Positions 1-13,103 of a DNA stretch of 64,000 bases are shown piece after piece. A program made the translations under genes and the position numbers. Source of the DNA: Serratia symbiotica (GTDB taxonomy: Bacteria > Pseudomonadota > Gammaproteobacteria > Enterobacterales > Enterobacteriaceae); assembly GCA_900155695.1 (NCBI GenBank), contig FUHL01000001.1, positions 310,001 through 374,000 of the forward strand. The letters run 5' to 3'. The first letter of the stretch is position 1. Each line of letters starts with the position of its first letter. The notes beneath the pieces are model-generated. The model was not told the DNA's origin, did no database searches, and was given only the letters and a program-made list of their open reading frames with translations.

Positions 1-346
1 CCTCGCGGGCGACCTCTTCTGGTAGGCCATCCATTTCATATAGGATCTTACCAGGTTGGACTAAGGAAACCCAATACTCGACGTTACCTTTGCCTTTACC
101 CATACGCACTTCTAGTGGTTTCTTAGTGATTGGTTTATCTGGGAAGACACGAATCCATATTTTACCTTGACGCTTAATGGCACGCGTCATTGCACGCCTA
201 GCTGCTTCAATTTGACGAGCAGTTAAACGACCACGACCAACTGCTTTCATGCCAAAAGTGCCAAAACTAATATCCATACCATGCACCATGCCACGGTTAC
301 GACCTTTATGCATCTTACGAAATTTTGTACGCTTTGGTTGTAACAT
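1..346 (-). CDS. rplP: 50S ribosomal protein L16 (3' end cut by window)
   Basis: Large-subunit protein L16, which sits near the peptidyl-transferase centre and helps position A-site tRNA. The minus-strand frame begins [19 protein letters not shown] at 346 and runs open to the window edge (115 codons seen of about 136). It matches enterobacterial L16 throughout, including the glycine- and arginine-rich N-terminus and the [11 protein letters not shown] stretch. It lies 12 bases downstream of rpsC in the S10 operon and would be followed by rpmC outside the window. Only the last fifth of the protein is missing, because of the window boundary rather than decay. Confidence 0.97.
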   Translation of the reverse strand, partial: MLQPKRTKFRKMHKGRNRGMVHGMDISFGTFGMKAVGRGRLTARQIEAARRAMTRAIKRQGKIWIRVFPDKPITKKPLEVRMGKGKGNVEYWVSLVQPGKILYEMDGLPEEVARE

Positions 347-358
347 CAGCAACTCTCC

Positions 359-1416
<1,058 letters not shown>

Positions 1417-1421
1417 TTAGC

Positions 1422-1703
<282 letters not shown>

Positions 1704-1714
1704 TTACCCTCGAA

Positions 1715-2539
1715 TTATTTTTTACTACGACGACGTATGATGTACTTATCAGTACCCTGATTATTACGGGTCTTTTTACCTTTAGTTTGAACACCCCATG
1801 GAGTTACTGGGTGCTTACCAAAGTTACGACCTTCACCACCACCATGTGGATGATCGACAGGATTCATTGCTGTACCGCGCACGGTAGGACGAATACCGCG
1901 CCAACGTGTAGCACCTGCTTTACCTAGAATGCGAAGCATATGTTCAGAGTTGCCTACTTCACCTAAAGTAGCGCGGCAATCAACGAGAACTTTACGCATT
2001 TCTCCAGAGCGTAGACGTAGGGTTACGTAGGAGCTATCTCGAGCAATAATTTGAACGTAGCTCCCAGCAGAACGCGCCAACTGTCCACCTTTGCCTGGTT
2101 TCATTTCTACATTATGAACTGTTGAACCTACTGGTATGTTTCGCATTGGCAATGCATTCCCGATTTTAATGGCAGCATCAACGCCAGATTGCAACTTATC
2201 ACCAGCTTTTATGTTTTTAGGTGCCAGGATATAGCGTCGTTCACCGTCTTTATATAGAATTAATGCAAGATGTGCAGAACGATTAGGATCGTATTCTATA
2301 CGTTCAATTACAGCAGGGATAGTATCTTTATTGCGTTTGAAATCAACTAGACGATAATGTTGCTTATGGCCACCACCGATATGACGTGTAGTGATACGAC
2401 CATTATTGTTACGGCCCCCGGTTTTGCTTAATTTTTTAAGCAAAGGAGTATAAGGTTTACCCTTATGTAGCTCATGGCCAACTACTTTAACAACGTGACG
2501 GCGACCAGGAGATGTTGGTTTACACTTAACAATTGCCAT
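1715..2539 (-). CDS. rplB: 50S ribosomal protein L2
   Basis: L2 is one of the most conserved large-subunit proteins and is needed for subunit association and peptidyl-transferase function. The 274-residue product (273 in E. coli) has the N-terminal [19 protein letters not shown], the central OB-fold and SH3-like regions, and the C-terminal [20 protein letters not shown] with the conserved histidine that reaches the active centre. Start and stop fit the S10 operon spacing, 21 bases downstream of rplW. Confidence 0.98.
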   Translation of the reverse strand: MAIVKCKPTSPGRRHVVKVVGHELHKGKPYTPLLKKLSKTGGRNNNGRITTRHIGGGHKQHYRLVDFKRNKDTIPAVIERIEYDPNRSAHLALILYKDGERRYILAPKNIKAGDKLQSGVDAAIKIGNALPMRNIPVGSTVHNVEMKPGKGGQLARSAGSYVQIIARDSSYVTLRLRSGEMRKVLVDCRATLGEVGNSEHMLRILGKAGATRWRGIRPTVRGTAMNPVDHPHGGGEGRNFGKHPVTPWGVQTKGKKTRNNQGTDKYIIRRRSKK

Positions 2540-2560
2540 TGTTCAGATTCCTCTGACTTC

Positions 2561-2863
2561 CTACTCTGAGCTGCTAATAAAGTCTAGATACTGGCCTTTT
2601 TTTAGAGTGACGTAAGCTTTTTTTAAGTTGCTACGACGACCAATACGTTTACCGTTACGTTTCTCTTTTCCTTTAGCTATAAGGGTGTGCACATTTTTAA
2701 CTTCAACTTCAAATAGCTTTTGCACTGAAGCTTTTATTTCTGTTTTTGTCGCGTTTTTGTCCACTTTAAGAACGATGCTATTACTTTTTTTCATCGCATC
2801 GGATGCTTTCTCAGAAATATGTGGTGCATGTAATATTTGTAATAAACGTTCTTCAGGGATCAT
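2561..2863 (-). CDS. rplW: 50S ribosomal protein L23
   Basis: L23 sits at the exit of the peptide tunnel and is the docking site for trigger factor and SRP, which matters here because ffs and ftsY are both kept. It is 100 residues, the E. coli length. The [17 protein letters not shown] region and the trigger-factor docking part are recognisable. Its ATG overlaps the rplD stop (ATGA), which implies translational coupling with L4. Confidence 0.97.
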   Translation of the reverse strand: MIPEERLLQILHAPHISEKASDAMKKSNSIVLKVDKNATKTEIKASVQKLFEVEVKNVHTLIAKGKEKRNGKRIGRRSNLKKAYVTLKKGQYLDFISSSE

Positions 2864-3465
2864 GCCAGCATCTCCTCAACTTGCTTCACAGCATGGGCCG
2901 TCATAACCACTTTTTCACAGGCGATCAGGCTAATAGGATCTATATCGGCGACATGACGTACATCAACCTTATACAAGTTGCGAGCTGCTAAGAATAAATT
3001 ATTATCTAGTTCACTCGTCACAACAAGGACATCTTCCAGTTCCATTGATTTAAGTTTCTGTGCTAACAGTTTGGTTTTAGGCGCTTCTATAGAAAAATTT
3101 TCGACAACGATAAAACGATCTTGACGTATCAGCTCAGATAGTATGCTTTTCAGAGCACCTCTGTACATCTTCCTATTTACTTTCTGACTATGGTCTTGTG
3201 GTTGTGCAGCAAAGGTTACACCCCCTGAACGCCATATTGGGCTCTTTACAGATCCTGCACGGGCACGACCAGTACCTTTCTGACGCCATGGTTTTTTTCT
3301 AGAACCCTTTACATCAGAACGTCTTTTCTGCGCACGAGTACCTTGACGAGCACCTGATGCATAAGCAACCACCACCTGGTGTACCAGCGCTTCGTTGAAA
3401 TCACGACCGAAGGTAGTTTCGGAAACAGTTAGCGGGCTTTGCGCGTCTTGTAATACCAATTCCAT
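2860..3465 (-). CDS. rplD: 50S ribosomal protein L4
   Basis: L4 lines the exit tunnel. In E. coli it also represses its own S10 operon by acting on the leader RNA. The product is 201 residues, as in E. coli, starting [20 protein letters not shown]. The extended tunnel loop with [18 protein letters not shown] sequence is intact, here [16 protein letters not shown]. It overlaps rplW by four bases. Whether the autoregulation persists depends on the leader upstream of rpsJ, which is still of substantial length. Confidence 0.97.
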   Translation of the reverse strand: MELVLQDAQSPLTVSETTFGRDFNEALVHQVVVAYASGARQGTRAQKRRSDVKGSRKKPWRQKGTGRARAGSVKSPIWRSGGVTFAAQPQDHSQKVNRKMYRGALKSILSELIRQDRFIVVENFSIEAPKTKLLAQKLKSMELEDVLVVTSELDNNLFLAARNLYKVDVRHVADIDPISLIACEKVVMTAHAVKQVEEMLA

Positions 3466-3475
3466 TTCTATCCCC

Positions 3476-4108
3476 TTACGCCTGCTTCACAGCCGGTTTA
3501 ACGATAAGATTACTACCTCTTGCGCCTGGTACAGCACCTTTTACAAAGAGGAGATTACGCTTAGCGTCAATGCGTACTACATCTAGACTTTGAATGGTTA
3601 CACGCTCATGACCAAGGTGACCAGCCATTTTCTTACCTTTGAATACTTTTCCTGGAGTTTGATTCTGACCAATTGAACCTGGGACGCGATGAGATAAAGA
3701 GTTGCCATGACTCGCATCTTGTGTACGGAAATTCCAGCGTTTAACAGTACCAGCAAAACCTTTACCTTTAGAAGTTCCAATAACATCAACTGTCTTAATA
3801 CTATTGAATATTTCTATATATATTTTCTGACCAATGGCAAAATGTTGTTCTTCTGCAAGGCGAAATTCCCACAAACCACGACCAGCTTCTACGCCAGCTT
3901 TAATAAAATGGCCAGATTCTGGTTTAGTTATGTGGTTAACTTTTTTACTACCGGTAGTGACTTGAATTGCATGATAACCGTCAGTATCCATGTTTTTAAT
4001 TTGAGTGATACGATTCGCTTCAATTTCAATTACAGTTACTGGGATAGAAATGCCATCTTCAGTGAAGATACGCGTCATTCCAATTTTTTTGCCGACTAAA
4101 CCAATCAT
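3476..4108 (-). CDS. rplC: 50S ribosomal protein L3
   Basis: L3 is an early-binding large-subunit protein with a long extension close to the peptidyl-transferase centre. It is 210 residues (209 in E. coli). It begins [19 protein letters not shown] and has the central extension with [20 protein letters not shown], which includes the glutamine that PrmB methylates in E. coli. It is the second gene of the S10 operon, 31 bases after rpsJ. Confidence 0.97.
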   Translation of the reverse strand: MIGLVGKKIGMTRIFTEDGISIPVTVIEIEANRITQIKNMDTDGYHAIQVTTGSKKVNHITKPESGHFIKAGVEAGRGLWEFRLAEEQHFAIGQKIYIEIFNSIKTVDVIGTSKGKGFAGTVKRWNFRTQDASHGNSLSHRVPGSIGQNQTPGKVFKGKKMAGHLGHERVTIQSLDVVRIDAKRNLLFVKGAVPGARGSNLIVKPAVKQA

Positions 4109-4139
4109 TGTTTCAACTTCTCCATCACTTCTGGCCTAA

Positions 4140-4487
<348 letters not shown>

Positions 4488-4598
4488 CTACTCACATTCT
4501 ATTAAAAGAGTGTAAGTAATCGTTAAACATATAACCCCTATATCGGGAGTATTTTTAAAGGGCTAAACTACTTGCCACTTAACTATTTGAGAAATTCT

Positions 4599-4627
4599 AC
4601 TATACTATGCTTGAGTAGATTTGTCAA
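4599..4627 (-). promoter_or_regulatory. Sigma-70 promoter of the S10 operon
   Basis: On the minus strand there is a consensus TTGACA at 4627-4622 and TATAGT at 4604-4599, separated by 17 bases. Initiation near 4592 would leave a leader of about 140 bases before rpsJ. In E. coli an S10 leader of about 170 bases carries the L4-responsive attenuator. Here a short hairpin (CCC-GATATA-GGG, about 4535-4546) and a U-rich stretch are visible in the leader, but I cannot show that they form the L4 target. The position and consensus match make the promoter convincing; regulation is inference. Confidence 0.75.
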
Positions 4628-4763
4628 ATATTAAGAAAAAATAATCAAGAAAGCAAGCTGAATTTGAAAATATACTTACGATATTTCTGTTTCTAATTTA
4701 GCTACGCTTTATGTAGGAATAAAACATGTTAAATATTATTTATCTAATCTATTTAAAGAGCAT

Positions 4764-4791
4764 AAAAAAGGACATCGATATGCCCTTTTTT
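4764..4791 (-). terminator. Rho-independent terminator after tufA
   Basis: On the minus strand a hairpin GGGCAT / ATGTCC (with one G-U pair) and a 4-base loop is followed by a run of six T. It lies about 19 bases beyond the tufA stop. The same stem read on the plus strand has an A-C mismatch, so it works best as a terminator for tufA and the str operon. Confidence 0.8.
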
Positions 4792-4809
4792 AGCCTAAAT
4801 GATATCTGC

Positions 4810-6039
<1,230 letters not shown>

Positions 6040-6067
6040 CTAGTATCAATGAGTTAAACTAGATAGT

Positions 6068-8176
6068 TTATTTGCTACGGGCTTCAATAACTACCATCGC
6101 GATATGGTTTGGTGCTTCAGTATACTTTAAGAATTCCATAGAGTATGACGCTCTGCCCTGGGTCTGAGAGCGTAAATCAGTAGCGTAACCAAACATCTCA
6201 GAGAGCGGGATCTGCGCACGAATTGTTTTACTGGTTTGAGTATCGTCAATCCCTTCAATTATACCGCGACGACGGTTTAAATCACCAATGACCTCACCCA
6301 TGTAATCTTCAGGTGTATCTATTTCAACCTTCATTACAGGTTCCAGTAAAACTGGATTAGCTTTTTTAAAAGCGTCTTTAAAAGCAACAGAAGCAGCCAA
6401 TTTAAAAGCAAGCTCAGAAGAGTCAACATCATGATAAGAACCGTAGTGCAGGCGAATCTGTATATTAACAACTGGATAACCAGCAAGAGGACCAGATTTT
6501 AGCTGATCCTGCATGCCTTTATCAATTGCTGGAATGAATTCCTTAGGAATAGCACCACCGACAATATCGTTAAGAAATTTATAGCTTACGTCATCTTCCT
6601 CTAATGGCATCATATCAATAACAACGTGACCATACTGACCGCGACCACCAGATTGCTTGATGTGTTTACCTTCAACATCTTTAATAGTTTCGCGAATTGT
6701 TTCACGATACGCCACTTGTGGCTTACCTACGTTAGCGTCAACGTTAAATTCACGACGCATACGATCAACTAGGATATCTAGATGAAGTTCACCCATACCT
6801 GCGATGATAGTTTGACCAGATTCTGTATCAGTTGACACACGGAATGATGGGTCTTCTTTCGCTAATCTACCTAATGCTAAACCCATTTTTTCTTGATCCG
6901 CTTTAGTCTTAGGTTCTACAGCAACGGAAATCACTGGCTCAGGAAAATCCATGCATTCTAGAATAATTACGTTTTGTGGATCACATAGGGTATCACCGGT
7001 CGTAACGTCTTTTAAACCGATAGCAGCAGCAATATCTCCCGCACGTACTTCTTTAATTTCTTCACGCTTATTAGCGTGCATCTGAACAATGCGGCCCAAA
7101 CGTTCACGCGTGTTTTTGCCAGCATTTAATATAGTATCAGAAGAGTTCACTATACCAGAGTATACACGAAAAAATGTTAAATTACCCACAAATGGATCGG
7201 TGGCAATTTTAAATGCTAGAGCAGAAAAAGGTTCTGTATCATTAGCGTAACGAATAGCTGGTGTTTCTTTTATATCGTTTAGAATGCCGTTTATTGCAGC
7301 AATGTCCGTTGGTGCAGGTAGATATTCTATAACTGCATCTAGCATTGCTTGCACACCTTTATTTTTAAAAGCCGATCCACAAGTCACTAAAATTATTTCG
7401 TTATTAATTACACGTTGTCGTAAAGCTTTCTTGATTTCTTCTTCGGTTAATTCTTCACCGCTTAAATATTTATCCATCAGTTCTTCTGCAGCTTCTGCTG
7501 CAGAAGCAATTAAATTTTGTCGCCACTCTTCAGCTAGTACTTTTATATCTTCTGGAATCTCTTGGTATTCAAAAGTTAGACCTTGATCAGCATCATTCCA
7601 GTTAATAGCTTTCATTTTTATCAGATCGACAACACCAGTAAATGTCTCTTCTGCACCAATAGCAAGCTGTAATGGCACTGGATTTATTAGTAAACGAGCT
7701 TTAATCTGTTGAACGACTTTTAAAAAATTTGCACCCATACGATCCATCTTATTAACAAATGCGATACGTGGGACTTTGTATTTATTGGCTTGCCGCCATA
7801 CAGTTTCAGACTGTGGCTGAACACCACCAACAGCACAATAAACCATTACTGCACCATCAAGAATCCGCATAGAACGTTCAACTTCAATCGTAAAATCAAC
7901 GTGTCCTGGAGTATCGATAATATTTATGCGATGTGGTTCAAACTGTTGAGCCATACCAGACCAAAAAGCAGTAGTAGCTGCAGAAGTAATAGTAATACCA
8001 CGCTCTTGCTCCTGTTCCATCCAGTCCATAGTGGCAGCACCGTCATGAACTTCACCAATTTTATGATTGACACCAGTGTAAAATAAAATTCTTTCAGTGG
8101 TCGTAGTTTTACCGGCGTCGATATGAGCACTAATACCGATATTACGGTAGCGTTCAATAGGTGTTGTGCGTGCCAT
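6068..8176 (-). CDS. fusA: Elongation factor G
   Basis: GTPase that drives translocation and, with RRF, ribosome recycling. It is 702 residues (704 in E. coli). [10 protein letters not shown] is at residues 17-26, DTPGH near 88-92, and NKMDR and the catalytic switch regions are intact. Domains II-V are full length, including [20 protein letters not shown] in domain IV. It stands between rpsG and tufA in the canonical str operon order. Confidence 0.98.
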   Translation of the reverse strand: MARTTPIERYRNIGISAHIDAGKTTTTERILFYTGVNHKIGEVHDGAATMDWMEQEQERGITITSAATTAFWSGMAQQFEPHRINIIDTPGHVDFTIEVERSMRILDGAVMVYCAVGGVQPQSETVWRQANKYKVPRIAFVNKMDRMGANFLKVVQQIKARLLINPVPLQLAIGAEETFTGVVDLIKMKAINWNDADQGLTFEYQEIPEDIKVLAEEWRQNLIASAAEAAEELMDKYLSGEELTEEEIKKALRQRVINNEIILVTCGSAFKNKGVQAMLDAVIEYLPAPTDIAAINGILNDIKETPAIRYANDTEPFSALAFKIATDPFVGNLTFFRVYSGIVNSSDTILNAGKNTRERLGRIVQMHANKREEIKEVRAGDIAAAIGLKDVTTGDTLCDPQNVIILECMDFPEPVISVAVEPKTKADQEKMGLALGRLAKEDPSFRVSTDTESGQTIIAGMGELHLDILVDRMRREFNVDANVGKPQVAYRETIRETIKDVEGKHIKQSGGRGQYGHVVIDMMPLEEDDVSYKFLNDIVGGAIPKEFIPAIDKGMQDQLKSGPLAGYPVVNIQIRLHYGSYHDVDSSELAFKLAASVAFKDAFKKANPVLLEPVMKVEIDTPEDYMGEVIGDLNRRRGIIEGIDDTQTSKTIRAQIPLSEMFGYATDLRSQTQGRASYSMEFLKYTEAPNHIAMVVIEARSK

Positions 8177-8266
8177 TTTATTCCTTATTGCCTTGGGTGT
8201 TTACGTTTATTTAACCTAAGCGAGTTGGCTTTTAAAGCATCCGTTAGCATAACTATTGCATGGCAA

Positions 8267-8749
<483 letters not shown>

Positions 8750-8834
8750 TTATTAATTCAGGATTTTCCAAAATCCTATAATTTTCTGTTTTTATATTAA
8801 AGTAAAATGTTTGGCCTTACTTAACGAAGAACCA

Positions 8835-9221
<387 letters not shown>

Positions 9222-9311
9222 CTAGTTTTGCTTTATACTTGCTACTTAAATATATAATAAATCCCCCTTGTGTTTGCGCTATTAGCAATACTAGGAAGAT
9301 AAAAATGTTAT

Positions 9312-9328
9312 TCCTGTGCAGCACAGGA
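9312..9328 (-). terminator. Hairpin between tusB and rpsL, probable terminator
   Basis: An 8-bp dyad (TCCTGTGC and GCACAGGA, one-base centre) stands out as GC-rich in AT-rich DNA. Read on the minus strand it is followed by AATAACATTTTTA. It lies 31 bases after the tusB stop and before rpsL, so it could end the tusDCB transcript. The T run is not immediate, so efficiency is uncertain. Confidence 0.45.
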
Positions 9329-9358
9329 TGTGTTAATAAAAATACAGTATTATCGTTA

Positions 9359-9646
9359 CTAACACGCTATTTGACTGCCATGTTTTTCAGTCAATGTAAC
9401 AAAATCACTGTATCCAATAATAGTAATTTTATTTGAACAATAACCAATCAACCCTCTTGCTTCCAGATCATCTTGCAACGCATACAAGGAAATTGGCATG
9501 TTGAGCAATAATTCAATATAGACGCTACCAGACAAACCAGCTATCACTCCGTCTTGCAACAGTAATAAGACATCATCTTTCATTATTAAGTGTAAGAGTG
9601 CAGATACATCACATCTGTTAAAAGGATGACTTAGAGTATAAAGCAT
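9359..9646 (-). CDS. tusB: Sulfurtransferase complex subunit TusB
   Basis: Subunit of the TusBCD heterohexamer, which relays sulfur from TusA to TusE and MnmA for 2-thiolation of the wobble uridine in tRNAs for Lys, Glu and Gln. It is 95 residues, as in E. coli, begins MLYTLSHPFNRCDVSALLHL, and shows the DsrE/DsrH-like fold pattern with LLLLQDGVIAGL. It follows tusC by 13 bases. Conservation is lower than for TusD, which is usual for this small subunit. Confidence 0.93.
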   Translation of the reverse strand: MLYTLSHPFNRCDVSALLHLIMKDDVLLLLQDGVIAGLSGSVYIELLLNMPISLYALQDDLEARGLIGYCSNKITIIGYSDFVTLTEKHGSQIAC

Positions 9647-9659
9647 GAACCATTCCTAA

Positions 9660-10019
9660 CTAAAAAGTTATTACTGCATCATAACTGGATAATCGACAGC
9701 GTAATTCATGCGGTTCTAGTACTTGTGCATCTAGAACCCATTTTTTTATCTGATTTAATCCACGTTCCTGTAATGAGACTCGGCATAAATAATATTCCTG
9801 AATATTATATATCGGCAATACACTAAAAGTGTTGACGTAATTACGTGATAAAATTTTTTCAGGATGTTGTTCTAACAATAATTGCAAGACGCCATCACCG
9901 ATAAAAAACACGCCCAAATCTTCAATTAATGCCGAAATAGCTAGTAATGCATCCAGACCTTCTCTACCGCTGGCGTTGCCATGCGGCCCATGAGTGAAGA
10001 TAAAAGCAATACGTTTCAT
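9660..10019 (-). CDS. tusC: Sulfurtransferase complex subunit TusC
   Basis: Second structural subunit of TusBCD. It is 119 residues, equal to E. coli TusC, begins [27 protein letters not shown] and ends with a short ..YDAVITF tail. The conserved N-terminal GP-HG-A-GREGLDA pattern identifies it. It lies 5 bases after tusD and 13 before tusB. Keeping the whole tusBCD operon fits the retention of wobble-uridine thiolation in reduced genomes. Confidence 0.94.
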   Translation of the reverse strand: MKRIAFIFTHGPHGNASGREGLDALLAISALIEDLGVFFIGDGVLQLLLEQHPEKILSRNYVNTFSVLPIYNIQEYYLCRVSLQERGLNQIKKWVLDAQVLEPHELRCRLSSYDAVITF

Positions 10020-10024
10020 GTATT

Positions 10025-10414
10025 TTAAAACTGCACCATGCGATTACAGTTAACTAATGCTTCCGCTAATACAAATAATCCGCCGAGGGTGAATCCCGGT
10101 TGCAAATTAGCAATCGGTAGACCTTGCGTCTGTGCTTCTTTTTCATTAATTACACCACGGCGCATTGCCGACGAAATACAGACATTCAATGTAATATTAT
10201 GCTGCTTTCCTAATTTCTGCCATGCCCTAATGAGATCAAATTCATCACTAGCAGGTATGGTGAATTGGTTAGCATTAAGCACTCCTTCCCGGTAAAAAAA
10301 TATGCTGGCCACTTGATGTCCTTTAGCTAATAGTGCTAATGCGAACTGATAGGCAGTGCTAGCCTGTTGAGTACCATAGGCTGGGCCAGTAACTAGTAAA
10401 CAATAACTAAGCAT
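10025..10414 (-). CDS. tusD: Sulfurtransferase complex subunit TusD
   Basis: Catalytic subunit of TusBCD. I start it at the ATG at 10414 ([20 protein letters not shown]). A TTG one codon upstream also keeps the frame but is unlikely. The [12 protein letters not shown] motif and the [13 protein letters not shown] segment with the sulfur-accepting cysteine near residue 78 are present, and the protein ends CNRMVQF. It is the first gene of tusDCB; its upstream neighbour yheO is a relic. Confidence 0.95.
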   Translation of the reverse strand: MLSYCLLVTGPAYGTQQASTAYQFALALLAKGHQVASIFFYREGVLNANQFTIPASDEFDLIRAWQKLGKQHNITLNVCISSAMRRGVINEKEAQTQGLPIANLQPGFTLGGLFVLAEALVNCNRMVQF

Positions 10415-10420
10415 CAATGA

Positions 10421-10910
10421 TGCTCTCCTAATAAATTGCCATTTTTTCAGTAAGAGGATATATAATAATGATATAGATCATGAGATAGATAGTTAATGGT
10501 ATTGTTAATACTAAAATATCTTTTTATGTTATATTATAGATCAAAATTCATGTAATTATTTTAAGCGTCATTAGCTATGTCACGATAAGTATTCAGTATG
10601 TGCATTTCGTCAATCAATCAAAATCACTATGACATCACCAGTTATTAATCAGAGATACAATGCATAAAATTAGTATTTATGCTGTTTTATTTCCGACGGA
10701 AAAATATATTAAGTATCAGTATATCAGAATTAATATTAATGCACATTCGACTCATGTGTCACTATTCATTATAGTGTACCATGTTCTATTTTATCGTGGT
10801 CAATATTAGACTTGATAAATCGCTGATATTGTTGCTTAATATTATTATATACTGGCACTACAATACCTATCGATTAGTATCGATCGCAGTCATCAATAAT
10901 TATTTCATTC
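10421..10910 (-). pseudogene. yheO: Relic of yheO (YheO-type DNA-binding regulator)
   Basis: Immediately upstream of tusD, where E. coli has yheO on the same strand, minus-strand translation gives recognisable pieces of YheO. MCININSDILILNI (near 10700-10745) matches LCINMNLDVPFSQI. NTYRDIANDA*N (near 10562-10600) matches NADRNVSNNAKN. A 28-codon ungapped stretch from NIK follows, and KNGNLLGE (near 10425-10446) matches the C-terminal KSGDFQGQ. Several in-frame stops and at least one frameshift break it. The alignment was done by eye from the remembered E. coli protein. The N-terminal third is too degraded to follow. Confidence 0.65.
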
Positions 10911-10931
10911 AATTGAAAGATTTCATTTGTC

Positions 10932-10947
10932 TTCCTTAGCTAAGGAA
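10932..10947. repeat. 16-bp perfect palindrome
   Basis: TTCCTTAGCTAAGGAA is a perfect palindrome in the desert between the yheO and fkpA relics. It is not followed by a T run on either strand, so it is not an obvious terminator. It could be a relic operator site or chance. No function can be assigned. Confidence 0.4.
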
Positions 10948-11084
10948 ACAGCACTAAGGCAGCAGCTTATTTAAATCCATACAGCTCTCAATGTTATTAG
11001 GAAAAATCAATTAAAATATTGACATATTGCGTCAAAATAGCTCGGCTTGATTATGAATTTATCACAAAATTATAACGTAAAGCC

Positions 11085-11250
11085 ACCTTGCGAAATATCT
11101 CTAATTTCTGAAAAATACAAGATAATGCTATACAGAAGCGATACTGTTACTGCAGTAAATTCTCAGTCTTTACGCTGATATCCGTTATGCTATAGTGTCA
11201 GTTATTATATTAATTGCATTATATTAGTATTGAGAAGAACAATCATCATT
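11085..11250 (-). pseudogene. fkpA: Probable relic of fkpA (periplasmic PPIase/chaperone)
   Basis: In E. coli fkpA lies between yheO and slyX and is read opposite to slyX. At this place, on the minus strand, SIILYFSEIRDIS (about 11095-11135) aligns without gaps to STLVFDVELLDVK of the FkpA C-terminal FKBP domain, preceded by a degenerate GIPPN region. The rest, up to slyX at 11800, is AT-rich with no readable match. Support is modest: one short alignment plus exact synteny. Confidence 0.38.
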
Positions 11251-11799
11251 AAATACAATAGAGTTGATTAATTGTGGTGTCTTGATTATTTTAAAATATA
11301 ATAATTCAATACTTATGGTTCATATGTATTCCTATCTTATTAGGCCATGCTACGAAGCGTTATACAGCAATATAATGAACAATACTATGTTGCGGTCAAA
11401 ATAATTATAGAAAATAACTCATCACATTCAAAAAAAATGTTATTGCTATTTTTAATAAAAAATTATTTTAAATTTTTGTTTGAAAGGTAAATTAATTTTA
11501 AATTTATCTCAATAGTGTTGGAAATGCACCAAACTGCTTTTAGCATAATTGTTGCTTTATTCCATGTAAAATAGTGCGTGTTATAATTAGTTAAAGTTCA
11601 AAGTGTTAAATTATGCAGTAATTATAATTTAAAGACTATCCAAAAAGATAGTTATTATGAAATTTACCTTTGACATAACTGACACAGTTAGTATCATATT
11701 CGCAAGGAATGCTAGAGTATGATAAGTATCACCAAAAGATCTTAAAGAGCAAGTCAATATAATTGAAGATTATCTTACATGATATTATAAGGTCACCTC
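11251..11799. other. AT-rich desert upstream of slyX
   Basis: No reading frame with homology on either strand. By synteny it should hold the 5' part of fkpA (minus strand) and the fkpA-slyX divergent promoter region, but I could not align any piece. A GGTCACC element lies a few bases upstream of the slyX ATG. Confidence 0.5.
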
Positions 11800-12030
11800 A
11801 TGAATCAAATCGATAAGCAAAATCTATTGCTACAGAGGCTAGAAGACTTAGAAAGCCGTTTGGCTTTTCAGGAAATAACTATAGAAGAACTCAATAAAAC
11901 TATTGTGCAACAACAAATAGAAATGCTTAAGATACAAAAACACTTTTATACAATAACTGACAAGATGAATTCTATTCAAACCTCAGTAATTACTGTGCAG
12001 TCAGAAGACATCTTACCGCCCCACTATTAA
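11800..12030 (+). CDS. slyX: SlyX family protein
   Basis: Small coiled-coil protein of unknown molecular function. The 76-residue product matches E. coli SlyX (72 residues): LEDLESRLAFQEITIEELN near residues 14-32 is almost identical, and the conserved C-terminal PPHY is intact. The whole chain is predicted helical with heptad-like leucines. In E. coli slyX lies between fkpA and slyD, both read in the opposite direction; both are relics here, so slyX is the only living member of the cluster. Confidence 0.93.
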   Translation: MNQIDKQNLLLQRLEDLESRLAFQEITIEELNKTIVQQQIEMLKIQKHFYTITDKMNSIQTSVITVQSEDILPPHY

Positions 12031-12180
12031 TATTGGTGGGAAGATTAAATATACAATTTTAGTAGTAAATTTAGTAGTCTTTTTTGCTATATTTATGATG
12101 TTTTTCACAAGAAACATAAGCATATGCTTTCCTAAGATTAATCGTTACGTTAGCTATGAACATAGCGCAATACTAGTTCT

Positions 12181-12610
12181 TAAGTTATCTTTTGAAAAAT
12201 AGATATACCTTTCACATGAAAGTGTATTGCAAACGGTTCTGAAGCTTGTATATCCTTACCATAAACCATAGAAAGGTAGTCATTTATTTCAGTGCTTATA
12301 AAGTGATACTTTCTCTTGCTTATTTTAGATAGAACACGGATGCCAATGTGCAAGTTATTGACATCTAATTTATTGATATCTAATAAAGATAGATTTTGGC
12401 ATGCTATATATAATCTAGATTTCTCAGACAGAAATATCTAAAATGCTAGATAAACTTAACATGCTAGATAAACCTAACAATGCGAAGTTAATGTAGTTTA
12501 TTGACTGGTACAATTACTTTTCTTGCTACATGGTCTATCTCACACTAGACCAATAATTCTTCCTGGTCAGTAAGCTCCAGGTGTTTCTAAAAATCATTAC
12601 GTTTTAAATT
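12181..12610 (-). pseudogene. slyD: Relic of slyD (FKBP-type PPIase, nickel metallochaperone)
   Basis: Convergent with slyX as in E. coli. The minus strand keeps SlyD pieces in order. A degenerate SLAYQVRTEDGVL region lies near 12560-12590. INYINFALLG (about 12482-12511) matches ISGLETALEG, and LDISV*E matches FDVAVGA. A stretch of about 55 codons from LDVNNLHIGIRVLS to HFHVKGI (about 12200-12365) aligns without gaps to the insert-in-flap and C-terminal FKBP part. In-frame stops and an 18-bp duplication break it. The His-rich C-terminal tail of SlyD is not visible. Confidence 0.7.
12442..12477. repeat. Tandem duplication of an 18-bp unit
   Basis: The unit ATGCTAGATAAACTTAAC is repeated directly with one change (C for T at position 14). 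It falls inside the slyD relic between the codons for ALEG and FDV, so it looks like a slippage duplication in dead sequence. Confidence 0.7.
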
Positions 12611-12735
12611 AAAGACATGATAATATTTAATAAATAAACAGATCTTGAAGATCTAGATAACTATCTTTAGTACTAACACCTAATCTTGGAGATACAATTG
12701 ATTTAATTTATACAATGAACAAGTGTATAAATTAA

Positions 12736-12817
12736 AGTCTCATAATATATTTCTATAAATTAGGAATTTATGAGACTGACATAAACATCAGTATCTAATT
12801 TTAGACTCAAGAGTCTA
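12736..12817. repeat. Clustered inverted repeats (AGTCTCATAA and TAGACTC dyads)
   Basis: AGTCTCATAA (12736-12745) recurs inverted at 12768-12777, and TAGACTC-AA-GAGTCTA follows at 12802-12817, ending in TTT. The two dyads share the AGTCTC/GAGACT core. They lie between the slyD and rsmD relics. They could form alternative hairpins; no function is evident. Confidence 0.45.
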
Positions 12818-12899
12818 TTTAATATATATTGCCGTGCAGATAAAATTAATTCATTAATGAGTTATATAGTGAAAACCATATATTTACATGATATATGTT

Positions 12900-13045
12900 T
12901 GATCTTTAAGGACTTAATTGAGTTAAAATAGCTCAGATTTCAGCCGAATAAGATTCGGCGTTCTATCACAGCAGTGCTAGTATTGAAAGATATTAAGGTA
13001 AATTTATAAAGTCGAATTAAATAGACACACCTAAATTTAAGTTAA
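12900..13045 (-). pseudogene. rsmD: Probable relic of rsmD (16S rRNA m2G966 methyltransferase)
   Basis: In E. coli rsmD is divergent from ftsY and directly adjacent to it. Here the minus strand upstream of ftsY gives TAVIERRILFG* at about 12950-12985, which aligns ungapped to TTDRVRETLFNW of RsmD (the last codon is TGG changed to TGA). It is preceded by KFTLISF matching KLPVPDSP with small deletions. The remainder is unreadable. A hairpin GCCGAAT-AAG-ATTCGGC (12943-12959) falls inside the relic. Confidence 0.5.
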
Positions 13046-13103
13046 AATTAATAGATAAAAGATAAATGATAACTTAATTCATATGATAGAGTTTAGTCAA
13101 AAA

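Noticed and set aside
7284..7586. 100-codon plus-strand frame inside fusA, and similar plus-strand frames inside infB and nusA
   Set aside because: Antisense shadows of well-conserved minus-strand genes, Ser/Arg-rich and without ribosome-binding sites.
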